Assembly (NCBI GenBank): GCA_012959845.1
Contig: DUCL01000240.1
Span: 1-10,563, forward strand
Reading direction: 5' to 3'
Source of the DNA: Candidatus Poseidoniales archaeon
Lineage (GTDB): Archaea > Thermoplasmatota > Poseidoniia > Poseidoniales > Poseidoniaceae
Length of the DNA: 10,563 bases
The notes beneath the pieces are model-generated. The model was not told where the DNA came from. It did not search any database and worked only from the letters and a program-made list of their open reading frames with translations. Below are positions 1-6,605 of the stretch, piece after piece. The position numbers were made by a program, and so were the translations under genes. Position 1 is the stretch's first letter; each line of letters opens with the position of its first letter.

Positions 1-344
1 ACCACATCAATATCCTCATACCGATTCGGATATTTGTAGCGGTCCAGGTGGAATTTAAATTCAAAATCATTTCTTTCAATCCAAATTGATTCCTCTTCAC
101 TAAGTTGCCAATCGAGGACATATTGCATAATCTCAAGACTTTCCTCAATGACCGTTCCATCTGGCAATAGCAATACTGGAACAGTACCTTTGGGAGAAAT
201 CTGCATCATATGTGCTGGTCTATCACGCAGAATAACCTCCCTATGTTCAACTTTGAAGCCCTTTCTAACAATTGACATACGAGCGCGTATCGCATAAGGA
301 CAACGCCTGAAAGAATACAAAATTGGCAATTGTTCCGTGGTCAT
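1..344 (-). CDS. Glutathione S-transferase-like protein, N-terminal (thioredoxin-fold) domain; 3' part outside window
   Basis: Reading down from an ATG at 344-342 gives 114 codons with no stop before the window edge, so the C-terminal part is missing. The visible part is a GST N-terminal thioredoxin-like domain. A first strand (LPILYSF, residues 6-12) is followed by the single-cysteine motif CPYA at 15-18, then a helix. Residues 52-60 hold the KGTVPVLLL strand with the cis-proline region (V55-P56). E68-S69 is the glutathione gamma-glutamyl binding pair of the family. The single-Cys CPYA form resembles Cys-type (omega/YibF-like) GSTs, which usually do thiol transfer or dehalogenation rather than classical conjugation; that is inference. 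A GGAG at 357-354 lies 9 nt before the start. The gene begins 22 nt after the end of gmd, so co-transcription is likely. GSTs are uncommon in archaea; the natural thiol substrate is unknown. Confidence 0.82.
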   Translation of the reverse strand, partial: MTTEQLPILYSFRRCPYAIRARMSIVRKGFKVEHREVILRDRPAHMMQISPKGTVPVLLLPDGTVIEESLEIMQYVLDWQLSEEESIWIERNDFEFKFHLDRYKYPNRYEDIDV

Positions 345-366
345 TGAAAACCACTCCAATACAATC

Positions 367-1431
367 TCACTCAGGTGGGATAGGTGGCGCATAACCACCC
401 TTGACCGCTTCTTCTACAATGTTCATATCAGAATCGACCATCATAGCGACTAATTCTTCAAAGGAGGTCTTAGGAACCCAGCCCAATTCCTTACGGGATA
501 GAGCAGGGTCACCTATGAGTAAGTCAACTTCAGCTGGGCGGAAGAATTTCGGATTGGTTCTAACACGAACTACACCATTTTGGTCTGTAGCGATGACATC
601 AACGCCTTCTCCAGACCAAGTTAAATTCATTCCAACATGGGTGAATGCAAGATTGATCATGTCCTTGACGCTGTGTGTACGGCCAGTTGCAACAACGAAA
701 TCAAATGGTGTATCTTGTTGTAACATACGCCATTGCATCTCAACATAATCTGCTGCATATCCCCAATCTCGCTTTGCTTCAACATTACCAATCCATAGAT
801 TCTCATCGATTCCATGAGCGATTCGTGCTGCTGTCATAGTCACCTTACGGGTGACGAATTCAAGTCCACGGCGTGGGCTTTCGTGATTGAATAGAATACC
901 AGTACAAGCGAACATATCGTATGATTCACGATAGTTGCGTGTAATCTCAAAGGCGAATACCTTAGCACATCCATATGGTGAACGTGGATGGAATGGAGTT
1001 GCTTCAGTTTGAGGAACTTCATGCACCTTACCGAATTGCTCACTGGAACCTGCCTGATAATATCGGCAATTCGGGGCGTTCTTACGAATCGCTTCCAAAC
1101 AGCGTAGAGCACCAAGACCGGTTATGTCAGCGGTCATCATCGGTGAGCGCCAAGATTCAGGAACGAATGACATTGCACCAAGATTGTAAAACTCGTCAGG
1201 TTTGCAGGCTGTTACTGCATTATCAATTGAAGATTGGTCGGTTAAATCACCATTGATTAAATGGAATTTTTCATTGCTCATAAGGTGGTTTATGAGGTTG
1301 CGTCCAACTGTTGGTTGTGATACACGTCTGACGAATCCATAGACATTATATCCCTTTTCCAATAGTAATTCTGCAAGATAAGAACCATCTTGTCCTGTTA
1401 CTCCCGTAATCATCGCAGTCTTGCCGGTCAT
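367..1431 (-). CDS. gmd: GDP-mannose 4,6-dehydratase
   Basis: This 354-residue protein has the usual length of GMD, an extended short-chain dehydrogenase that converts GDP-mannose to GDP-4-keto-6-deoxymannose, the precursor of GDP-fucose, GDP-rhamnose and related deoxy sugars. The NADP-binding glycine motif GVTGQDG is at 10-16, in the characteristic GVTGQDGSYLAE context. The active site has S129-S130-E131 and the YxxxK pair Y153/K157 (YGCAK). FNHESPRRG at 181-189 and the sugar-nucleotide segment RPAEVD at 298-303 are typical of this enzyme. No key residue is missing. The ATG at 1431-1429 starts right at the Rossmann fold and has an AGGG about 6 nt upstream. It is transcribed away from the glycosyltransferase at 1548 and is followed by the GST-like gene. 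The likely role is cytoplasmic sugar-nucleotide supply for surface glycans. No epimerase/reductase partner is visible in the window. Confidence 0.95.
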   Translation of the reverse strand: MTGKTAMITGVTGQDGSYLAELLLEKGYNVYGFVRRVSQPTVGRNLINHLMSNEKFHLINGDLTDQSSIDNAVTACKPDEFYNLGAMSFVPESWRSPMMTADITGLGALRCLEAIRKNAPNCRYYQAGSSEQFGKVHEVPQTEATPFHPRSPYGCAKVFAFEITRNYRESYDMFACTGILFNHESPRRGLEFVTRKVTMTAARIAHGIDENLWIGNVEAKRDWGYAADYVEMQWRMLQQDTPFDFVVATGRTHSVKDMINLAFTHVGMNLTWSGEGVDVIATDQNGVVRVRTNPKFFRPAEVDLLIGDPALSRKELGWVPKTSFEELVAMMVDSDMNIVEEAVKGGYAPPIPPE

Positions 1432-1480
1432 GCTTTGCCCTGTGGCTTATCTCTTTTCAATTGGTCGCGTAAAAGTTGTC

Positions 1481-1492
1481 ACATATTTTAGC
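1481..1492. promoter_or_regulatory. AT-rich element in the gmd / glycosyltransferase divergent promoter region
   Basis: The 116-nt gap between the divergent genes contains ACATATTTTAGC, which reads as a TATA-like element on either strand. On the minus strand it would place a start near 1460, with a leader of about 30 nt before gmd. On the plus strand it would give a leader of about 36 nt before the glycosyltransferase. A second weaker candidate for the plus strand is TTCAAATTAA at 1514-1523, which would make that transcript nearly leaderless. The assignment rests only on position and base composition. Confidence 0.3.
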
Positions 1493-1547
1493 AATAATTT
1501 GCCCTTTTGTGGGTTCAAATTAAGGTTGTAAGTCATGACAGCACGGT

Positions 1548-2906
1548 ATGGCTGAGGAGTCTGAGACTGCTGAAACTCCTTTGCGGGTATTAATTATTAG
1601 AGGCTCTTTCAACACTTTAGGTGGAGGCGAACGGGAATTATTGCAGTTGATTCGTCATGCTTCAAAGAGGTGGCAAGTTAGCCTTGCAACCCTTCAATTT
1701 CCACAACAAGCACTGGAATTATTAGGTGATTGTGAAATTGAAATCATCAAACCAAAGCAGCCATTCACCTGGCCTCAAGGTGCAATGACTGAACTAACTG
1801 CAGGGCAAAGTTCTGCAGCCAGCAAAGAATGGAAGAAATTGAAAATTGATTGGTCCAACTACGATGTAGCACACCTTTCGGTTTGCCGCGGAACTCTTGA
1901 AATTCTAAATTCGCTTTCGGACAAAACATTCAGAGGAAAGGGGCTACACTATCATTGTCTTGAACCACCGCGATGGTTGTATGAAGATGTCCTTCATCGA
2001 CACATGGATGGTGACTTGAAAAGACCATTATGGCTAACAAAACTAATTTTTGCAAATCAGCGTCGTGTTGACCAAAAACTAGTCAACCGTTTGGCGAAGA
2101 TGAAGGGCTCGGCAATATCTGGAAATTCAATGTGGATTCAAAAACAGTTGAGAGATATTTACGGGTTCGCATGTGATGAAAAGAAAATGAATGGCTCCCC
2201 ACCGCGCCGTAATTCAAAGGGACAGATGCTTGAAGCAACGCACCTAATGCATGTTCTGGATTGGGAATTATGGCCGCAACTTGCAGACGAGGATGAAAAT
2301 AATGCTGCTGATGAAATTCAACAAGCGGTTATTTCAGCACAGAAAAACTCAGCGGAAGCAGAATCGTTACCGGACAAATATGTTGTTACCATCGGCAAAT
2401 TGTCTTTCGTAAAGGGGGCATGGGAAACTGTGCAATCTTTGCAGGGAACTGGACTTTCATTGGTTCAAATCGGTGGCGGAGATAAAAGCGATAAAGATAA
2501 TTTTGTTGCACATGGAAGTTCCTTGGGTGTAGATGTTTATTGTATGCCACGTCTTAGTCAATCAGCGCTTAGAGCAGTGATTAGAGGCGCTGTAGCCATG
2601 GTTAGCCATGCGCATGGTGAGCCGTTTGGATTAACGCCGTTGGAGGCGATGGCAATTGGAGTTCCTGCATTAATGGTCGATGAGGGCGGTTTCCATTACA
2701 CCATGAATACAGTTGATTCAGGAATGCTAATTTCACGAGAAGATTATGAATCGTGGGATGAGGCTTATCGGTTGGCACAAGATGATGAGAACCGAGAACT
2801 ATGGGCTGTTAATGGGCGTAAATATGTTGAAGAAAATTTCACAATCAATAATCAAATTGAGGCGCTTGAAAACCTGCTCTTAGAATGTGTCAAAAGTGCT
2901 CAGTGA
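1548..2906 (+). CDS. GT4-family glycosyltransferase (GT-B fold)
   Basis: The 452-residue protein has two Rossmann-like halves. The N-terminal half opens with a strand and the glycine-rich loop LGGGERELL (residues 24-32) typical of the acceptor-side domain. The C-terminal donor-binding half starts at about 277 (YVVTIGKLSFVKG) and carries the EX7E motif of retaining GT4 enzymes, E358-PFGLTPL-E366, followed by AIGVPALMVDEGG (369-381). These bind the nucleotide-sugar; donor and acceptor cannot be told from sequence. Residues 211-275 form an unusual hydrophilic, Asp/Glu/Asn/Ala-rich insert between the domains. There is no signal peptide or membrane segment, so it is cytosolic or peripheral. The ATG at 1548 has no SD sequence. 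Being divergent from gmd suggests a shared role in glycan assembly, which is inference. Confidence 0.85.
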   Translation: MAEESETAETPLRVLIIRGSFNTLGGGERELLQLIRHASKRWQVSLATLQFPQQALELLGDCEIEIIKPKQPFTWPQGAMTELTAGQSSAASKEWKKLKIDWSNYDVAHLSVCRGTLEILNSLSDKTFRGKGLHYHCLEPPRWLYEDVLHRHMDGDLKRPLWLTKLIFANQRRVDQKLVNRLAKMKGSAISGNSMWIQKQLRDIYGFACDEKKMNGSPPRRNSKGQMLEATHLMHVLDWELWPQLADEDENNAADEIQQAVISAQKNSAEAESLPDKYVVTIGKLSFVKGAWETVQSLQGTGLSLVQIGGGDKSDKDNFVAHGSSLGVDVYCMPRLSQSALRAVIRGAVAMVSHAHGEPFGLTPLEAMAIGVPALMVDEGGFHYTMNTVDSGMLISREDYESWDEAYRLAQDDENRELWAVNGRKYVEENFTINNQIEALENLLLECVKSAQ

Positions 2907-2935
2907 ATTGAAGTTTTGATTACTTGTTCCAATTC

Positions 2936-2943
2936 TTTATATG
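2936..2943 (+). promoter_or_regulatory. TATA box of the E1-JAMM cassette (probably leaderless)
   Basis: TTTATATG lies 22-29 nt before the ATG at 2965, the spacing expected between an archaeal TATA box and the transcription start. Transcription would then begin at or next to the start codon. This fits the absence of any SD sequence before 2965 (the preceding bases are TTAAGATGGT). It marks the three-gene cassette as separately transcribed from the upstream glycosyltransferase, which ends 58 nt earlier. Confidence 0.6.
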
Positions 2944-2964
2944 TTCTCAATTGATTAAGATGGT

Positions 2965-3603
2965 ATGAAGAAAATTGCGGATAGCAAAACCCTGCTTATC
3001 GTCGGCGCTGGTGGAATCGGTTCTACCCTTGTTGATGTGTTGACTCCTGCGCTAAGGAGAATAGGAATAAATTGTGAAATAATAATCATGGATGGAGACT
3101 TGGTCGAAGCAACTAATCTAGGTCACCAGAGATTTACCAGTGATAATATTGGTCAGTCAAAGGTCGAGGCTTTGGTTCAACGCCATATTGCAGAGGAGGA
3201 ATCTGGAGTAACCGTCAGAGCCATTTCCGAAGACTTACGAACTGTAGAACAATTGCAAGGTGCTGATTTGGTCATAGTTTGTGTAGACAGACCCGAACCA
3301 AGACGTTTGGTTCACCAATTACAAGTTCCTTGGACTGACTTGCGTTGTGGCGGCGATGGCCACCTTGTTATGACCAGTGATAGCCAAACTGCATTGGTTG
3401 AGGCAATGACTCCAGATCACCCTGCAAAATCATGTCAGCATGAAGGTGCTCTCGAATCTGGGAATCTTGAATTCGGTTTCCTCAATGCTGCTGCTTTCGG
3501 CGCCCAATGGGCTCTTCAACAGTTACGCGGAAAGCCTACACCGATACAGAGCATGGCTAGTATAACCTATGGACAAATGCATTTTCCGGAGGTGAGTGAA
3601 TGA
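2965..3603 (+). CDS. E1/ThiF-like adenylating enzyme
   Basis: The 212-residue protein is a minimal ThiF/MoeB/E1 Rossmann domain, a family that adenylates the C-terminal carboxylate of ubiquitin-like proteins, sulfur carriers or, in MccB, a short peptide. Visible motifs are the nucleotide loop GAGGIGS (14-20), the acidic pair D43/D45 in MDGDLVEATNL, N51, Q55, K66, and CVDRP with D108. The position normally held by Arg in NLxRQ is H54 (NLGHQRF), with an Arg two residues later. There are no CxxC zinc pairs. C157 in KSCQHEG is the best candidate for a thioester or structural cysteine. The tail (SC, then a helix around 163-188) resembles, from memory, ThiF proteins of the bacterial PRTRC gene set. 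It overlaps the next gene by 4 nt (ATGA), so the two are translationally coupled. The enzyme fold is confident; the substrate is unknown. Confidence 0.85.
   Translation: MKKIADSKTLLIVGAGGIGSTLVDVLTPALRRIGINCEIIIMDGDLVEATNLGHQRFTSDNIGQSKVEALVQRHIAEEESGVTVRAISEDLRTVEQLQGADLVIVCVDRPEPRRLVHQLQVPWTDLRCGGDGHLVMTSDSQTALVEAMTPDHPAKSCQHEGALESGNLEFGFLNAAAFGAQWALQQLRGKPTPIQSMASITYGQMHFPEVSE
3588..3595 (+). promoter_or_regulatory. Strong Shine-Dalgarno for the JAMM gene
   Basis: GGAGGTGA is a full-length match to the anti-SD at the 3' end of 16S rRNA. It sits inside the last codons of the E1-like gene, 7 nt (from the end of GGAGG) before the ATG at 3600. It fixes the JAMM start and, with the ATGA overlap, supports coupled translation. 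Confidence 0.8.
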
Positions 3604-4151
3604 TTTTTATTCCAAATATTGAAGAATTGTGTGAAGACCAACGTACATGGGAACATATCTGCAATCTTGCCGAAAACAAGAATGTTGATTCTCCTATTCT
3701 ACTTAAATTCCAAAGCAATAGTGCTTCGGCTGGAAGATGGGATGCAGTTTACGCAATATCCCTGTTAGCAGGGCTTGAAACATCAGTTCTTATCGATGCT
3801 GATAATGCTGTATTTATTGACTGGGGCACCTCTGGCAGAGTGCCATTGAAACCTCCAGTTGGAGCTAGAATGCCTTTCAAAATTTGGACTCACACCCATC
3901 CAGGGTTTGCTGCATATTGGAGTGCTACAGATACCAATAGTTTAGCGATAGGAAGCGCAATTCTTCGTCAAGCAATCGTACTTGGCGCACCGGGTCCAAA
4001 GACCGCCATCAACCTCGCTTTCAATGAAGATTATGAGTGCCAGAATACAATTAATGCTAACGGACCTTTGTCCAATTGGAGTGATGAACCTGTCACACCA
4101 TGGGATGAGTGGTATCAGCAAAGAGAAGAAATTAGTGAGGTGATTGCATGA
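3600..4151 (+). CDS. JAMM/MPN-domain metalloprotease-like protein
   Basis: The 183-residue protein carries a complete JAMM zinc motif, H98-T-H100-x7-S108-x2-D111 (bases 3891-3932), at the end of a hydrophobic strand (MPFKIW). The catalytic Glu expected 35-50 residues upstream may be E60 in AGLETSVLID, at a helix-to-strand junction as in other JAMM proteins. This assignment is inference. JAMM enzymes cleave isopeptide or peptide bonds after ubiquitin-like or sulfur-carrier C-termini. There is no signal peptide or transmembrane segment, so it should be cytosolic. It is coupled by 4-nt overlaps to both the E1-like gene before it and the small gene after it, which supports a joint pathway of activation and release. 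Outside the motif the sequence is divergent. Residues 150-183 form a Trp/Glu-rich tail of unknown role. Confidence 0.8.
   Translation: MIFIPNIEELCEDQRTWEHICNLAENKNVDSPILLKFQSNSASAGRWDAVYAISLLAGLETSVLIDADNAVFIDWGTSGRVPLKPPVGARMPFKIWTHTHPGFAAYWSATDTNSLAIGSAILRQAIVLGAPGPKTAINLAFNEDYECQNTINANGPLSNWSDEPVTPWDEWYQQREEISEVIA
4137..4144 (+). promoter_or_regulatory. Strong Shine-Dalgarno for the small cassette gene
   Basis: GAGGTGAT, complementary to the 16S tail, ends its GAGG core 7 nt before the ATG at 4148. It supports this start and the reality of the short gene. Confidence 0.75.
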
Positions 4152-4384
4152 GTGTTAGAAATCCGAAAGATGATGAAGAAGAACTGAAAGCCCGCCTGGC
4201 AATTGCAATGGGCAAAGGTAAGACCATCAAAGAATTTATTCAATTCATTACCGATGACGAAATTGATGATGAATTAGTTGAAGCGATAAAGAACAGAATC
4301 AAATTTGCCAGTGAAAGTGATGAAACGATAGATGTTCACGCACTAATCACTGGAATGCTTGCTGTTCAAGGCAAGTGGATTTGA
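4148..4384 (+). CDS. Small acidic helical protein of the E1-JAMM cassette
   Basis: I do not recognise this 78-residue protein. Its start overlaps the JAMM stop (ATGA) and has a perfectly placed SD, so it is very likely translated and belongs to the operon. It contains no cysteine, so it cannot be a classical E2. Its pattern looks all-helical: an acidic/basic N-terminal helix (about 8-20), TIKEFIQFI (27-35), DDELVEAIKNRIKF (40-53) and DVHALITGMLAVQ (62-74). That differs from the beta-grasp fold of ubiquitin, ThiS or MoaD, and the C-terminus is GKWI rather than Gly-Gly. Possible roles are an adaptor, a regulator of the E1 or protease, a target, or a substrate whose C-terminus is adenylated as MccB does to its peptide. 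None is demonstrated. Confidence 0.75.
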   Translation: MSVRNPKDDEEELKARLAIAMGKGKTIKEFIQFITDDEIDDELVEAIKNRIKFASESDETIDVHALITGMLAVQGKWI

Positions 4385-4398
4385 AGTCCATTCAGCAT

Positions 4399-6468
4399 TC
4401 ACTGGTTTGTGTATGTAGGCCTGCGCCCCTCGATTAGAGCGCTTAGACCTTCTAATGAATCTGCAGTTGAAAAGATTCCATTCAATCCTGCTAATTCAAG
4501 TGCAAGACCTGCGGAAAGATCGGTTGAAGAAGTTGCATCGATTAACTCACTTGCTTTTGCCAAAGCGATTGGAGCTGTAAATTTCAAACTCTTCATTTGG
4601 CGAGCAACTTGTTTGTCTTCTGCATCAAAGCCTTGTGGACATACTCCATTCATTATGTCAGCCATATTTGCATCCGCAAAGAAATTATTTGCGAATTGAA
4701 CAACTGGTGCTTGAGGATTTGCTGCTTGGCCAGGATACTTGTTTGCTGGCTTGCCTTGATTGGAAATTTGTGATACGGCTTCATCAACCGCAGCAACATC
4801 AACCAAATGGGTAATCAATCCCAAATCATCAGCGGTCTTTGCATCCATGAAATTACCTGCCAATACAGCCCACCGTGCGGCTGGAATACCACAGATTCTT
4901 GCTGGTCTTTGCGAACCGCCTAAACCGGGATATATTCCGATTGAAGTTTCAGGGAATCTAAATTGTGTCTTATGAGTTCCAACTCGGTAATCACAGGCCA
5001 AAGCAAGTTCCAAGCCACCACCAAGAGCCAAACCCGTAGTCAATGCAATTGTTGTCTTTAAAGAAGATTCCAATTTGTCTAAGACTTGGTGGCCAAATGC
5101 TGTAAAATCATAAATGTCATCAATTGAATCAGCACGTATTTTGTCAACAAAGAATTTGACATCTGCGCCTGCTACGAAGGCCTTACCAGCCCCGTCCAAT
5201 ACTATGGTTGAAACTGAATCATCCGAATTAACAATATCCAAAGCACTACCCAATTGCGCCATTACCGTCTCATTCAATGCATTCATCGCTTCTGGCCGAT
5301 TGATGGTAATGGTGGCGATACCGTTGTCAATTGAAGTATCTACGACCTTGAAATCCCAATTAGTGTCACCTTGTTGAGTGAAGAATGATGCTACTCCCCA
5401 ACCACCCATAGCCAACTCTGCATATTGTTTGGCCATTCTATGGGCATTTTCAACCCCAACTCTATTCATTAATTCAAATGGTCCATGAGCCCAACGAAGT
5501 CCGACCTTTGCACCGCGGTCAACATCTTCCATTGAACAAATACCTTCGTCGACTATTTGTGCAGCCACTCCGAAAACAACTCCGAGTAATCGCTTTGAGA
5601 TGATTGTGTATTGTGATTCATCATATTCTTCATCTTGTGAGATTTCCCACATTTTATTTTCTGCTACCAAGTCTCTTAGGTTTTGAGCGCCATGATATCG
5701 AGGAGTATCCAATTGTTCAGCCAAATAGTCAGTTGAGTGTAATGCAATTGGTGGACCTGTCAGGTTCATTAGACCAAATGGTCCTAATCCAATTGAGAAT
5801 GCTTTACGAGATGCTGCATCAATTTGTGCCGCAGATGCTACTCCTTCCTGCAATAGCAAACAAGCCTCATTTAGCCACGGTACGAAGAAACGATTGACTA
5901 CGAATCCAGGACGGTCTGCACATACGATGACAACTTTCCCTAGCATCTTACAATATTGAACCACTTTTTCAACTGTTTGAGCAGATGATGCCCTTGCTGG
6001 AATGACCTCTATTAGACGGTTTTTGGCAGGATGGAAAAAGAAGTGAAGGCCTACGAATTTATCTGGCCTTCCAGATGCTGCGGCTAATTCATTAACGGAT
6101 AGGGACGATGTATTGGATGCAAAAATTGTCTCGTCGCCACAAGCAGAATTTAATGTTTCAAAAACTGCTGTTTTGACATCAAAATCCTCGAACACCGCTT
6201 CGATTACCAAGTCTGTATCTGCATCAGTATTTTCCACACCCACAACTCCGGTGATTCTACCTTTTATCGCTTCAACTTGCGCCTCTCTAAAGATTCGGCG
6301 TTCGACGGCTTCATCAAGAAAATTTGCGATTATATCTTGCCCTCTGTCAACCCATTGTTGCTCTCGGTCTACCATTTGTACATCGAATTCTTCTTGCGCT
6401 GTTTTTTGCGCAATACCAGACCCCATATTTCCGGCTCCGACAATTGCCACACTCTGAATAGGTTGCAT
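4399..6468 (-). CDS. Bifunctional 3-hydroxyacyl-CoA dehydrogenase / enoyl-CoA hydratase
   Basis: The 689-residue fusion has the NAD-dependent dehydrogenase first and the hydratase last, the order of archaeal fusions and the reverse of bacterial FadB. It would carry out hydration of enoyl-CoA and oxidation of 3-hydroxyacyl-CoA in beta-oxidation or a short-chain acyl-CoA pathway. The dinucleotide motif GAGNMGSG is at 11-18. The dehydrogenase active site includes the SNTSS segment (118-122), H142, E154 and N192. The two C-terminal dehydrogenase repeats follow (to about 365). The crotonase domain starts near 375, with AGAD oxyanion-hole residues at 433-436 and catalytic Glu residues E487 (GGGLE) and E507 (PETSIG). 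The ATG at 6468-6466 is preferred over the upstream in-frame TTG at 6483. The protein fold starts just after the ATG, and a GGTGG lies about 8 nt before it. It converges on the small cassette gene with only 14 nt between them. Confidence 0.93.
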   Translation of the reverse strand: MQPIQSVAIVGAGNMGSGIAQKTAQEEFDVQMVDREQQWVDRGQDIIANFLDEAVERRIFREAQVEAIKGRITGVVGVENTDADTDLVIEAVFEDFDVKTAVFETLNSACGDETIFASNTSSLSVNELAAASGRPDKFVGLHFFFHPAKNRLIEVIPARASSAQTVEKVVQYCKMLGKVVIVCADRPGFVVNRFFVPWLNEACLLLQEGVASAAQIDAASRKAFSIGLGPFGLMNLTGPPIALHSTDYLAEQLDTPRYHGAQNLRDLVAENKMWEISQDEEYDESQYTIISKRLLGVVFGVAAQIVDEGICSMEDVDRGAKVGLRWAHGPFELMNRVGVENAHRMAKQYAELAMGGWGVASFFTQQGDTNWDFKVVDTSIDNGIATITINRPEAMNALNETVMAQLGSALDIVNSDDSVSTIVLDGAGKAFVAGADVKFFVDKIRADSIDDIYDFTAFGHQVLDKLESSLKTTIALTTGLALGGGLELALACDYRVGTHKTQFRFPETSIGIYPGLGGSQRPARICGIPAARWAVLAGNFMDAKTADDLGLITHLVDVAAVDEAVSQISNQGKPANKYPGQAANPQAPVVQFANNFFADANMADIMNGVCPQGFDAEDKQVARQMKSLKFTAPIALAKASELIDATSSTDLSAGLALELAGLNGIFSTADSLEGLSALIEGRRPTYTNQ

Positions 6469-6525
6469 AGGACAACCCACCAATCACCTATTGATGAACA
6501 AATCGCTCTAATTATTGGCTCTTAA

Positions 6526-6539
6526 CATTAAAAATATGA
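6526..6539. promoter_or_regulatory. AT-rich divergent promoter region
   Basis: Between the fused enzyme (starting at 6468, minus) and the gene at 6606 (plus), CATTAAAAATATGA provides a TATA-like element for either direction. For the plus gene a nearer alternative is TTTATG at 6576-6581, preceded by the purine-rich AAAGGA like a BRE, which would put the start of transcription close to 6606. Only position and composition support these calls. Confidence 0.3.
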
Positions 6540-6605
6540 TTCCACAATAGAAAAAGTGGGTCTTTTTGCAAAGGATTTATGCTAATTGATGATTGATGGA
6601 GTATT

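Noticed and set aside
1535..1555. Six-codon upstream ORF (ATG ACA GCA CGG TAT GGC TGA) overlapping the start of the first glycosyltransferase, with AAGG upstream
   Set aside because: Too short to distinguish from chance; no comparative evidence for uORF control.
2965..4384. CBASS, Bil or full PRTRC system
   Set aside because: No cGAS/nucleotidyltransferase, effector, E2, ubiquitin-like protein or ParB gene is adjacent; only the E1 and JAMM parts are shared.
4148..4384. Small protein as a ThiS/MoaD/SAMP-type beta-grasp carrier
   Set aside because: The sequence pattern is helical and the C-terminus is GKWI, not Gly-Gly.
6469..6483. Alternative TTG start adding five residues to the beta-oxidation fusion
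   Set aside because: TTG is rare as a start, AGGTGA abuts it with no spacer, and the ATG at 6468 starts right before the dinucleotide fold with GGTGG at usable spacing.
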